Shown: piece by piece, positions 9,691-18,025 of the stretch
Numbering within the stretch: the first letter of the stretch is position 1
How the letters are laid out: each line of letters begins with the position of its first letter
Source of the DNA: a virus
Strand: one strand, 5' to 3'
IMG/VR virus record: IMGVR_UViG_3300030331_000645
Coordinates: 1 to 23,683 of that record
DNA length: 23,683 nt
Translations under genes and position numbers: made by a program
The notes under the pieces: generated by a model
Database searches by the model: none
Seen by the model: the letters and a program-made list of their open reading frames with translations, nothing else
What the model was told of the DNA's origin: nothing

Positions 9691-11177
9691 TAAGCCTTCT
9701 TTGGTTTTAGCGTTAGCCATTGTCTTGCTTCTTCTCCTAATACTTTTGCACTTAGGTTTATTTTACTCCTTAAAGATTCTACAATTCTCTCGTCAATAGT
9801 TCCTTCTGATATAAGATCAACATAGGTAACGTTATTCTTCTGTCCTATTCTGTGACATCTATCTTCTGATTGCATTCTCGTATCTAAATTAAAATCATTA
9901 GCATAATATACAACAAGGTTAGCCTCTGTCAAAGTCAAGCCATATCCAGCAGTTGCCGGATTGCCTACAAAAAATCTTAACTTGTGCTTTGGGTTTTGAA
10001 ACCTATCAATAATTCTTTGTCGTTGTTCACCCGGTGTGTCGCCATAAAAGGATGCAGCTACACCATAAGGAGTATCGTGACCAAAATACTTTTCATTCAA
10101 TCGTCTTGTTATTTGTTGAATATCATATCTAAATCTTGACCAGATGATAGCCTTACCATCATGCTCCTCAAGTATTTCAAAGAGTGCTTTCATTCTATTA
10201 GATTGAAAGTATTTCATTTCACCATCATCTGTTTTCAAATGACCAGACATAACTTGTTGTATGCGTAGTAATTGTGTGATGATAGCTGGTGCTGTAACCA
10301 TTTCACCATCATCAAACAATAACATAGCTTCATCTTGTAGCTTCTTGTACATAACCTGTTGTTCATCAGTAAGTGTAACATATCGTGCAGTATAAATTTT
10401 CTCTGGTAAATCCAAACAATCTTTCTTCAGCACACGGTACGAATGTAGATCAAGTAGATTGGTTAGAGTATCGAGGTTCCTATATCCTACAACTTGTTGG
10501 AAGGAGTGAGTACCCATAGTTCTACGATTGATAACTGCATACATACCTTGAAAGCTATAGTAGTTTTCATGTCCTAATAATCCTGGTCTAAGAAACTCAC
10601 ATTGCTGGTATATATCCAGAGGTGATCTTGTAATTGGAGAGCCAGTTAATATTCTTTTGTACTTGAACTTCTCTGCTATTTTTACTAGGTTCTTAGAGCG
10701 CTTCGCCTTGTGGTTTTTAATTGTCGTTGATTCGTCAATAGCTATAAGACCAAAGCTGCCAAGCGCACCACCCAACCATTCACCAGCTTTCTTTCCTTTG
10801 ACCGTACTGAATGCTTCAACGTTCATCACAAATATTGTAAGACCGTAAAAGTTTTCTTGCACAGAACGTAACTCTTTCTCTTGAGTTTTGTTTGGATTAG
10901 CTACCCAACGAATCACTCTGTTAGGTATTTCGTCTGATAAATGTTCTGGTATTTCTTTGGCTACCCAATTTCTATACACACCTTTCGGTGCTATGATGAG
11001 AGCAAAGTTTACCTCACCTCTTAGAAACAACATACCAATTTCATCCAATAAAACTTTGGACTTCCCGGTTCCCATCTCCATAAAATATCCATACTCTCTT
11101 TTACCCAATGCCCTGCGTAATGCAGTTTCTTGGTGCTGATATGGTTTTGTTTTAAATTTGTACTTGACTACCATCAT
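9690..11177 (-). CDS. SNF2-family DNA helicase / translocase
   Basis: A 495-residue superfamily 2 ATPase. The Q-like motif YQHQ (13-16), Walker A MGTGKS (35-40), IIAPKGVYRNW, Walker B IAIDEST (D148, E149) and RILTGSPITRSP lie in the first RecA domain. KAIIWSRFRYD, FFVGNPATAGYGLTL and the arginine-finger motif QSEDRCHRIGQ (about 445-455) lie in the second. The DEST box and the RIGQ motif place it with SWI2/SNF2 proteins of phages. It probably translocates on dsDNA during replication, recombination or packaging; it lacks a nuclease or bromo-type extension. A TTGACA-17-TAATAT promoter lies upstream and GGAG precedes ATG 11177. It leads a three-gene operon with the oxygenase. Confidence 0.88.
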   Translation of the reverse strand: MMVVKYKFKTKPYQHQETALRRALGKREYGYFMEMGTGKSKVLLDEIGMLFLRGEVNFALIIAPKGVYRNWVAKEIPEHLSDEIPNRVIRWVANPNKTQEKELRSVQENFYGLTIFVMNVEAFSTVKGKKAGEWLGGALGSFGLIAIDESTTIKNHKAKRSKNLVKIAEKFKYKRILTGSPITRSPLDIYQQCEFLRPGLLGHENYYSFQGMYAVINRRTMGTHSFQQVVGYRNLDTLTNLLDLHSYRVLKKDCLDLPEKIYTARYVTLTDEQQVMYKKLQDEAMLLFDDGEMVTAPAIITQLLRIQQVMSGHLKTDDGEMKYFQSNRMKALFEILEEHDGKAIIWSRFRYDIQQITRRLNEKYFGHDTPYGVAASFYGDTPGEQRQRIIDRFQNPKHKLRFFVGNPATAGYGLTLTEANLVVYYANDFNLDTRMQSEDRCHRIGQKNNVTYVDLISEGTIDERIVESLRSKINLSAKVLGEEARQWLTLKPKKA

Positions 11178-11194
11178 ATATCTCCACTATAGTC

Positions 11195-11233
11195 ATATTA
11201 CGGATTGGCAAATGAATTGTCAATCCTTATCTG
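11195..11233. promoter_or_regulatory. divergent promoters sharing an inverted repeat
   Basis: GGATTGGCAA (11202-11211) and TTGTCAATCC (11217-11226) form a 10-bp inverted repeat with one mismatch. Leftward: TTGACA (11223-11218), 17-nt spacer, TAATAT (11200-11195). Rightward: TTGGCA (11206-11211), 16-nt spacer, TATCTG (11228-11233, weak). Each arm carries a -35-like box, so one regulator could control the helicase and replication operons together. Confidence 0.6.
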
Positions 11234-11261
11234 AAACTTAAAACGATAGGAGTTTTTATTG

Positions 11262-11822
11262 ATGACAGATATATTTGATGACATGTTTGACGCGGCTGGT
11301 GCGTTAAGTGATGTAGATGTAAACACCAGTAAAGATCTTAGCAAGTTAGTTCAGCAGTTAAAAGATACTGAGGAGCAACTTGAAAAGCTCGATCAACAAC
11401 AAAGGCACTTGAAGTTTGTTGCTCACAAGATAAAGACCGAACATATTCCTGCATTGATGGAAGAGATGGGTCAATCAAGTGGCACATTCAATGGTGTCGA
11501 AGTTAAACTTGTACAGAAAGTTGATGCTAGAATCTCTGAGGGTAAAAAGGAAGAGGCTTTTGCATGGCTCCGAAAGAATGGACATGATGGTATTATACAA
11601 AATACTATCAATCTTTCTTTTACAAAAGGAGAAGATAACTTAGCAGGAGATGCTATGGGATTGTTAAGGGATAGAGGATTTAACCCTGTGCAAAAAGAAA
11701 CTATACATGCCAACACATTGAAAAGTTTTATTAGTAAAGGTCTTGAACAAGGCATACCTATGGAACTTGATTTGTTAGGTGCGTATGTCCGTAACGAAGC
11801 CAAGATAGGGAGGAAAGTATAA
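11262..11822 (+). CDS. conserved replication-module protein
   Basis: A 186-residue protein from ATG 11262 (AGGAG upstream). Residues 22-60 form a coiled coil (DLSKLVQQLKDTEEQLEKL, then DQQQRHLKFVAHKIK). Then come GTFNGVEVKLVQKVDARI, EEAFAWLRKNGHDGIIQN and TLKSFISKGLEQGIPM plus LDLLGAYV. From memory this protein recurs next to SSB-like genes in marine phages (same VEVKLV, SEGKK, FAWLRxNGH, ETIHxxTLK, GAYV blocks), mostly without a function. The first residues, DIFDDMFDAAGA, resemble the N-terminus of its neighbour (DDIFDMAGAGAD), perhaps a shared docking segment. Stop and next start overlap (TAATG). Confidence 0.75.
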   Translation: MTDIFDDMFDAAGALSDVDVNTSKDLSKLVQQLKDTEEQLEKLDQQQRHLKFVAHKIKTEHIPALMEEMGQSSGTFNGVEVKLVQKVDARISEGKKEEAFAWLRKNGHDGIIQNTINLSFTKGEDNLAGDAMGLLRDRGFNPVQKETIHANTLKSFISKGLEQGIPMELDLLGAYVRNEAKIGRKV

Positions 11823-12610
11823 TGGCAACAGCAGTAGCACAAGTAAAAGGAGTATCAGTTTCAACTGAGATGGCTGATGATATATTTGATATGGCAGGAG
11901 CAGGTGCAGATTTCTCAAGTGATGAGATGCAAATGCCCTTCATTAGAATAGCACAAGCTATGTCACCAGAAATTAAGAAGTCTGATGCTAAGTTTATCGA
12001 AGGATGTGGACAAGGTGATATCTTTAATAATCTTACCCAAGAATACTGGGGTGAGGGTGTTGAGGTAATACCATGTTACGTTCAAACCAAGTACACCGAA
12101 TGGGTATCACTTGATGATGGTGGTGGATTTGTAGGTGAGATATCTCCTACAGACCCGGTGCTTCAGCAAACTACTCGTGAAGGTAGCCTTGAAACTTTAC
12201 CTAATGGGAACGAGGTTGTTAAAGCTGACAACTATGTTGTGTTGGTAAAGTCTGGTGATGGTTCTTGGACACCAGCTATACTTGATATGAAAAGTACAGC
12301 ACTAAAAGTTAGTCGTAGATGGAAGACACAAATCAATCTACAAACTATCACACATCCAAAGACTAAGAAGATTGCTAAGTGTCCTATCTTTGGAAACATC
12401 TGGAAACTCAAGACCGTTGAGGAAACCAACAAACAGAATCAAACTTACTTTAATTATTCTGTGACTAAGGTTGGTCTTATTGAGGATGCTGACTTGTTTA
12501 CCCAGGCTAAAACATTACATGTTTCTAGTTCTAAAGGTGAAGTAAAGACAGATGCTCCAGAGCAAAGTCAAGCGAACCCGTCAACTGATACTGACGAAGT
12601 TCCATTCTAA
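11822..12610 (+). CDS. ssb: probable single-stranded DNA-binding protein
   Basis: A 262-residue protein. The central region has QMPFIRIAQAMSPEI, FIEGCGQGDIFNN, EGVEVIPCYVQTKYTEWV, VVLVKSGDGSW and SRRWKTQINL, a conserved phage beta-rich pattern. The last 40 residues are low-complexity and end TDTDEVPF. This matches the acidic D-x-x-P-F tip of bacterial SSB, which recruits replication partners. Phage proteins of this type sit beside primase and helicase genes. An OB fold is inferred from strand content and tip, not proven; it could instead be an annealing or Gam-like accessory factor. It has no promoter of its own and is coupled by TAATG to the preceding gene. Confidence 0.6.
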   Translation: MATAVAQVKGVSVSTEMADDIFDMAGAGADFSSDEMQMPFIRIAQAMSPEIKKSDAKFIEGCGQGDIFNNLTQEYWGEGVEVIPCYVQTKYTEWVSLDDGGGFVGEISPTDPVLQQTTREGSLETLPNGNEVVKADNYVVLVKSGDGSWTPAILDMKSTALKVSRRWKTQINLQTITHPKTKKIAKCPIFGNIWKLKTVEETNKQNQTYFNYSVTKVGLIEDADLFTQAKTLHVSSSKGEVKTDAPEQSQANPSTDTDEVPF

Positions 12611-14146
12611 ATGATTCACGCACAAGAAATGCTTGCCGCCTTTGAGGGATCGAGGGCGGCTCATGGCACTACCCATGTTGGAAGAGTTGGTAGGAACGGC
12701 AAGGCTGATGCTGATAGCCGGATTGTGCGTGAGCCATTGACTACGGATAAGATACAAGCACATCTTGATGGGAAGCAGGGGGTCGGAGCTATACCCATCA
12801 ATGATAAGAACGAGTGCAGATGGGGAGCGCTAGATATAGATGTGTATGACTTAGATCATGCTAGCTTACAGCAGAAGATACAGAGGTTAAAGTTACCTCT
12901 GGTGCATTGTAGGTCTAAATCTGGTGGAGCGCACTTGTTCTTGTTTCTCACCCACTATGAACAAGCATCTGTGGTACGAGAGTACCTATTAGAAATGGCA
13001 GTTGCCTTGGGTCATAGTGGGAGTGAGATTTTTCCAAAGCAAGATAAGATACTAGCAGATCGAGGTGATGTAGGTAACTTTATTAATTTACCATATTTCA
13101 ATGCAGATGAACCAATGAGATATTGTTTCAACAAAAAAGGTGAGGCAATGGAACTTGAAGAGTTTGTAAAGTTCATACAGAAAAGCAAAGTATCTACAGA
13201 CAAACTAGAAAAGTCTACTGTATCCGGGAAGAGAAAGTATTTTTCTGATGGACCTCCATGCTTGGAACATCTGTTTGCTAATGGTCCAAGTGGCGAGGAT
13301 CGAAACAAGAAGTTATTTATGTGTGGTGTTTACTGCAGGTTAAAGACACCAGATGATTGGGTTAAGGAATTTGAAACTATGAATAGGCAAATGTTTACAA
13401 CTCCATTAGATGCCAAGGAAGTGATGAACTTACAGAAGTCTTTAGATAAGAAAGAATATTTTTATACGTGTGAACAAGAGCCATTCAAAAGTTATTGTGA
13501 CAAACAACTTTGCATGACCAGAAAGTATGGGGTAGGAGATGATGGACCAGAGATGCCAGCTATTGGTAGCTTAACTATCCTATTATCAGAACCACGATTG
13601 TATTTTATGGACGTTGGTGGACAGAGAGTTCAGTTATCTACAGAACAGCTGCAGAACCAACTGCTATTTCAACGTGCTTGCATGGAACAAATACTGGAGA
13701 TGCCACCAACTATGCGTCCTAACAAATGGAATGCAACTGTATCTAAACTATTGAAGGATGCAACTAAGTTAGAAGTACCAGAAGAACTAACCATTAGTGG
13801 TCAGTTCGTAGAGTTATTACAAACGTTCTGTACAAGTAGGATCAAAGCTATGCACCCGGAAGAAATGAATCATGGCAAGCCTTGGACAGATGAAGGGGTA
13901 ACCATGTTTACTATGCCAGGTTTGATGGAGTTCTTAAACAATCGTAGGTTTACCCACTTCACCAGAGCGCAGGTTCAAGAACAACTTAAACGTTTGAACA
14001 ACGATCAAACGTGTCATGGACATAAGAGTGTCAAGAAAGAGAATGGTGGTAGAACCACGATACGAGTGTGGTGGGTTCCAGAATTTAAAGTAGAAGAAGT
14101 GGAAATGAAAGTAGAGGACATGAGCAATGACGAAATACCCTTCTAA
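12611..14146 (+). CDS. archaeo-eukaryotic-type primase (PrimPol-like)
   Basis: A 511-residue protein starting directly after the SSB-like stop. Motif I is CRWGALDIDVYDLD, with D75 and D77 as metal ligands. Motif II is SKSGGAHLFLF (S104, H108). Motif III may lie in GSEIFPKQDKI and RGDVGNFINLPYF. This order defines archaeo-eukaryotic primases. A Cys-rich segment follows at about 280-310 (YTCEQEPFKSYCDKQLCMTR), as in PriCT-type or zinc-binding C-terminal domains. No Walker A helicase is fused. The C-terminus NDEIPF imitates an SSB tip. It synthesises primers for the Pol A encoded downstream. It resembles the primase domain of TOTE elements, but the partner genes differ. Confidence 0.85.
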   Translation: MIHAQEMLAAFEGSRAAHGTTHVGRVGRNGKADADSRIVREPLTTDKIQAHLDGKQGVGAIPINDKNECRWGALDIDVYDLDHASLQQKIQRLKLPLVHCRSKSGGAHLFLFLTHYEQASVVREYLLEMAVALGHSGSEIFPKQDKILADRGDVGNFINLPYFNADEPMRYCFNKKGEAMELEEFVKFIQKSKVSTDKLEKSTVSGKRKYFSDGPPCLEHLFANGPSGEDRNKKLFMCGVYCRLKTPDDWVKEFETMNRQMFTTPLDAKEVMNLQKSLDKKEYFYTCEQEPFKSYCDKQLCMTRKYGVGDDGPEMPAIGSLTILLSEPRLYFMDVGGQRVQLSTEQLQNQLLFQRACMEQILEMPPTMRPNKWNATVSKLLKDATKLEVPEELTISGQFVELLQTFCTSRIKAMHPEEMNHGKPWTDEGVTMFTMPGLMEFLNNRRFTHFTRAQVQEQLKRLNNDQTCHGHKSVKKENGGRTTIRVWWVPEFKVEEVEMKVEDMSNDEIPF

Positions 14147-14342
14147 GCTAATGAAAGTTAGTGAGATATCAGAATGGTTAAACGTATCTGAAGCAGCCAT
14201 ATATAAGTGGGTGAATGAAGAACGTTTTCCAAAGCCAATTAAGTTTGGCGAAGAAGATAACAAGCGACAATCTTCTCGATGGGTCCGAGAGGACATAGAG
14301 AATTGGTTGGAACAAAAGAGAACCAGAAGCCAATTTGAATGA
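14127..14342 (+). CDS. AlpA/excisionase-like helix-turn-helix protein
   Basis: A 71-residue protein. LMKVSEISEWLNVSEAAIYK, then WVNEERFPKPIKFG and SSRWVREDIENWLEQKR form the winged-helix AlpA/MerR-like module: a helix-turn-helix, a short wing (RFPKPIKFG), and the WVREDIENWL closing helix. Such proteins act as transcription regulators or recombination directionality factors. ATG 14127 overlaps the primase end by 20 nt (GAGG about 10 nt upstream); 14151 is another start. Its location inside a replication operon, with no integrase in the window, makes a regulatory or accessory role more likely. Overlaps the next gene as ATGA. Confidence 0.8.
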   Translation: MTKYPSKLMKVSEISEWLNVSEAAIYKWVNEERFPKPIKFGEEDNKRQSSRWVREDIENWLEQKRTRSQFE

Positions 14343-15868
14343 GAAATAGTAAACTAATACTGGGTCCACCTGGTTGTGGAAAGACGCATACTTTGATAGA
14401 AGAAGTAAAGAAAGCTATTGGAGAAGGTGTATCTTCTACACGTATTGGTGTGGTATCTTTTACCAAGAAAGCTATCAGCGAATTTATAGATAGAGCTTGC
14501 TCCGAGTTTCCTAATTTAACCAAAGATAATTTTCCCCATTTCAAAACTCTACATGCTACCGGGTTTCATGGTCTTGGTTTAGAATCGTCTGACGTTATGG
14601 GAAGAGAAGACTATAGATCATTGAGTGGTATGCTTGGGGTAGACTTCGAGGGTGGAGATGCAACATCAATAGATGATGGTATTAGTATTCCTGCTATTGG
14701 TGGGTCAGGTGCTAAGTATTTACAGATGATAATGAGAGCAACGTATAGAGAAGTTACTCTTGAACAAGAATATAATATGCAAGGTGATTACAACTTATAC
14801 TTTGAAAAGTTAATGCAGATATCCTCACAGTTAACCTCTTATAAAAGTCATGTCACTAAGTTAGACTTCTCTGATATGATATCTCAATACATAGAGAACG
14901 TAGATCCGCCACACCTAGATCTTTTGATTATTGATGAGGCTCAAGATCTCACACCATTACAATGGACAATGGCAAGAAAGATGGCAGATAATGCAGGGGA
15001 AGTTATCATTGCTGGTGATGATGACCAAGCAATTCATCGGTGGACAGGCGTAGATGTCCAGAGGTTCATTGATTCCTCTGACAATGTAAAAGTACTTAAT
15101 AAGTCATATCGCCTACCACGAGCCATATTTAAGGTATCTCAGAGCATTGCTAGACGTATACCTAACAGAATACCTAAACCATTTTATCCAAGAGAAGATG
15201 AAGGGAATGTGCAATGGGTGTACAGAGTAGAAGACTTACCCTTGGAGCAAGGTTCATGGACTATCATGGCAAGAACGAATGGTTTCGTTAAGAACATAGC
15301 TGATCGACTAAGGGGAATAGGATATTTCTTTTCGATAAAAGGTCATCCATCTATTAAACAAGAGTACATACATGTCATGTCTATCTGGAAAGACTTACAA
15401 CAAGGATATGCTCTACCAGTAGAAACAATCAAAAGGTTCTATAGATCAGTTCCAAAAACAAAAGAACATGCGGTGGTGGCAAGAGGTTCTGCGTCTTTGT
15501 TAGATATGTTGGAACCAGATGCAGACGTAGATTATCACCAGTTAGTTAAGGACTTTGGTATGCTTGCTCCATTGGATCGAGATGCAAAGGACATAGCTAA
15601 ATTAAGCAGAGAAGAAAGACTATACATGGAGGCTATCGAAAGAAGAGGTGAATCTATTGATGGTGTTCCACGTATAAAACTATCAACTATCCATGCCATG
15701 AAAGGGGGAGAAGATGATAACGTTGGTGTTTACTTAGGATCTACACAAGCATGTTTAGAAGGTAAGCATCCTGAAGATGAACATAGGGTATTCTATGTGG
15801 CAGTTACTCGAGCAAAACAAAACTTATATTTAATTGAATCAGATAAAAAATACAGGTACGAAATATGA
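14339..15868 (+). CDS. UvrD/Rep-like superfamily 1 helicase
   Basis: A 509-residue SF1A-type helicase. Motif I is LGPPGCGKT (8-16), motif Ia VVSFTKKA, Walker B LLIIDEAQD (D199, E200), motif III GDDDQAIHRW (226-235), motif IV KSYRLPRAI. The C-terminal motifs STIHAMKGGEDDNV and VFYVAVTRAKQNLYL carry motifs V and VI. Motif V lies close to the C-terminus, as in compact UvrD-like phage helicases. It unwinds DNA 3' to 5' with ATP. With no DnaB homologue in the window it could be the replicative or a recombination helicase. ATG 14339 overlaps the preceding stop. Confidence 0.87.
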   Translation: MRNSKLILGPPGCGKTHTLIEEVKKAIGEGVSSTRIGVVSFTKKAISEFIDRACSEFPNLTKDNFPHFKTLHATGFHGLGLESSDVMGREDYRSLSGMLGVDFEGGDATSIDDGISIPAIGGSGAKYLQMIMRATYREVTLEQEYNMQGDYNLYFEKLMQISSQLTSYKSHVTKLDFSDMISQYIENVDPPHLDLLIIDEAQDLTPLQWTMARKMADNAGEVIIAGDDDQAIHRWTGVDVQRFIDSSDNVKVLNKSYRLPRAIFKVSQSIARRIPNRIPKPFYPREDEGNVQWVYRVEDLPLEQGSWTIMARTNGFVKNIADRLRGIGYFFSIKGHPSIKQEYIHVMSIWKDLQQGYALPVETIKRFYRSVPKTKEHAVVARGSASLLDMLEPDADVDYHQLVKDFGMLAPLDRDAKDIAKLSREERLYMEAIERRGESIDGVPRIKLSTIHAMKGGEDDNVGVYLGSTQACLEGKHPEDEHRVFYVAVTRAKQNLYLIESDKKYRYEI

Positions 15869-16128
15869 AAAGAGAAAAGATTCTACAAGAAGCAGAAAGA
15901 CTAATCAATGGTGACAGAGCAGCTGCGTATGGAGATGCGTATGTGAACCATAAAAGAATAGCTGACATGTGGTCAGTAATCTTTGGTCAAGAGGTAACAG
16001 TAAAGCAAGTATTGTTGTGTATGATAGCTTTGAAAACTGCAAGGCTTGTGCATGATAGCCATGAAGACTCATGGGTTGATATCTGTGGGTATGCAGGACT
16101 AGGTGGAGAGATAGATGGCAAGGGATAG
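15865..16128 (+). CDS. DUF6378-type phage protein
   Basis: An 87-residue protein with the pattern ILQEAERLINGDRAAAYGDA, then IADMWSVIFG, VTVKQVLLCMIALKTARL and DSHEDSWVDICGYAGLG. I recognise this from phage proteins annotated DUF6378: a four-helix core with KxxR and DSWxDxxGY near the end. The layout faintly recalls MazG-like nucleotide pyrophosphohydrolases, but the metal-binding ExxE motifs are not clear, so no activity is claimed. It lies between the SF1 helicase and the polymerase, overlapping both by a few bases, so a link to DNA metabolism is likely. Confidence 0.8.
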   Translation: MKREKILQEAERLINGDRAAAYGDAYVNHKRIADMWSVIFGQEVTVKQVLLCMIALKTARLVHDSHEDSWVDICGYAGLGGEIDGKG

Positions 16129-18025
16129 AAAAGATAAAAGCACCATTGATTTCTACCACAGATATGATGCTGATGTAATAGATAAACCTTGGAATATACC
16201 AACTGAATATCCAGACCTTACAAAGTACAAGCAAATAGCAGTAGACCTAGAAACATGTGATCCTCGTATTAAAGAACTTGGTCCGGGGTGGGCGAGAAAA
16301 GATGGGTTCATTGTAGGTGTGGCAGTTGCAGCCGGTGATTACTATGGGTACTTCCCCATTCGACACAAGAATGGACACAACCTAGATCCAAAAATCACAT
16401 TACGTTGGCTCAAGAAACAGATGGAAACACCTTACATAGATAAGATCATGCACAATGCTACGTATGATTTGGGTTGGTTACGTGCTGAAGGGATCGAAGT
16501 ACAAGGTAGAATAATTGATACTATGATAACGGGTGCTATCGTTGATGAGAATAGGTTTTCTTATAGCTTGGATAATCTAGGTAGAGATTGGATTGACATG
16601 CGTAAGAATGAAAAGTTATTACGTGCTACTGCAAAAGATTGGGGAGTAGATCCAAAGGCACAGATGTACGTCCTTCCACCAACTGAGGTTGGTGCGTATG
16701 CAGAACAAGATGCTATTATGACTTTAAAACTTTGGGAAAGGTTAAAGTTAGAACTAGAGAAACAAGATTTATGGAACATCTGGAGATTAGAAACAAGTCT
16801 TATACCCACCATGTTGGATATGAGAACAAAGGGAGTTCGTGTAGACTTAGACAAAGCTGACCAGATTGAGATAGCTTTGAAAGAAAAGGTTGAGGACTTG
16901 AAGAAGTTTATCAAGAGTAAATCAACTATAGATATCCAGCCTTGGGCGAGTGATTCGGTTCGTCAAGTCTTTGAGAAACTAGATTTGAAATACCCAAAGA
17001 CAGAGGAGACAGGCGCTCCATCTTTTACTAAACAGTTTCTTGCGAACCATCAACACGAAGTGTGTCAAGCTATTGTAAAGTTAAGGGAGTTCGACAAGGC
17101 AGGATCTACGTTTATCAATACAATTAAAACTCATGCACACTTAGGACGTATTCATGCAGAGTTCCACCAGTTAAGAAGTGACGATGGTGGTACTGTAACA
17201 GGTAGGTTCTCGTCATCTAATCCTAACCTACAACAAATACCAGCTAGGGATCCAGATATAAGGAAAATGATACGTGGTTTGTTTATTCCAGAAGAAGGAA
17301 CCAAGTGGGGATCCTTTGACTACTCAAGCCAAGAACCAAGGCTCTTGGTACATTTTGCTGCAAGTTTAGGATCGGGTACACATGAGATGGTAGCTAGTAT
17401 CGTAGAAGAATTTCATAACGGTGATGTAGATTTACACCAGATGGTAGCAGACTTTGCAGGCATCACTAGAAAAGAAGCAAAGACAGTAAACCTTGGTATT
17501 ATGTATGGCATGGGTAAAGGTAAACTAGCCAATCAGTTAGGTGTGGATATAGATACAGCATCTGAAGTATTGGAAACACATAAATCCAAAGTTCCTTTTG
17601 TAAAAGGTCTAGCGGATAGGGCAAGTAAACACGCATTAAAGCATGGAGTGATTCGTACTTTACTTGGTAGACGTTGCCACTTTCATTTGTGGGAACCAAA
17701 AACTTTTGCATATAACAAACCTCTTCCTTTGGAAGAAGCGCAGAAGACATACGGCCCACCATTGAGGAGAGCCTTTACTTACAAGGCTTTGAACAAACTG
17801 ATACAAGGTTCAGCTGCAGATCAGACCAAGAAAGCTATGGCTGATTGTTATAAGGAAGGACTTCTTCCTATGTTAACTGTGCATGATGAATTATGCTTTT
17901 CAGTAGAGAACGATAAACAAGCAAAGGAGATAAAAGATATAATGGAAAATGGATTAAATGATATACTGAAAGTACCATCTAAGGTAGATGATGTACTCGC
18001 AAATAATTGGGGAGAAGTAGAATGA
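16115..18025 (+). CDS. polA: family A DNA polymerase with 3'-5' exonuclease
   Basis: A 636-residue polymerase. The proofreading DEDDy set is complete: D44 and E46 in AVDLET, D118 in HNATYDLGW, Y195 and D199 in YAEQDA. The polymerase domain has motif A FDYSSQEPR (D402), motif B RKEAKTVNLGIMYG (R452, K456, Y464) and motif C VHDE (D591, E592). There is no 5'-3' exonuclease domain, as in many phage enzymes. At the position of E. coli F762 this enzyme has Leu460. GGAG precedes ATG 16115, inside the DUF6378 gene. It copies the genome with the primase and SSB encoded upstream. Confidence 0.95.
   Translation: MARDRKDKSTIDFYHRYDADVIDKPWNIPTEYPDLTKYKQIAVDLETCDPRIKELGPGWARKDGFIVGVAVAAGDYYGYFPIRHKNGHNLDPKITLRWLKKQMETPYIDKIMHNATYDLGWLRAEGIEVQGRIIDTMITGAIVDENRFSYSLDNLGRDWIDMRKNEKLLRATAKDWGVDPKAQMYVLPPTEVGAYAEQDAIMTLKLWERLKLELEKQDLWNIWRLETSLIPTMLDMRTKGVRVDLDKADQIEIALKEKVEDLKKFIKSKSTIDIQPWASDSVRQVFEKLDLKYPKTEETGAPSFTKQFLANHQHEVCQAIVKLREFDKAGSTFINTIKTHAHLGRIHAEFHQLRSDDGGTVTGRFSSSNPNLQQIPARDPDIRKMIRGLFIPEEGTKWGSFDYSSQEPRLLVHFAASLGSGTHEMVASIVEEFHNGDVDLHQMVADFAGITRKEAKTVNLGIMYGMGKGKLANQLGVDIDTASEVLETHKSKVPFVKGLADRASKHALKHGVIRTLLGRRCHFHLWEPKTFAYNKPLPLEEAQKTYGPPLRRAFTYKALNKLIQGSAADQTKKAMADCYKEGLLPMLTVHDELCFSVENDKQAKEIKDIMENGLNDILKVPSKVDDVLANNWGEVE

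Noticed and set aside
9690-14146. A TOTE-like conflict element (AEP primase plus SF2 helicase plus nuclease)
   Set aside because: The primase lies in a rightward replication operon with SSB, SF1 helicase and Pol A. The SNF2 gene is in a separate leftward operon and the nuclease is about 7 kb away. The arrangement is better explained as phage replication.
14127-14342. Excisionase marking a prophage attachment region
   Set aside because: The AlpA-like gene is embedded in the replication operon. No integrase, tRNA gene or att-like duplication was found in the window.
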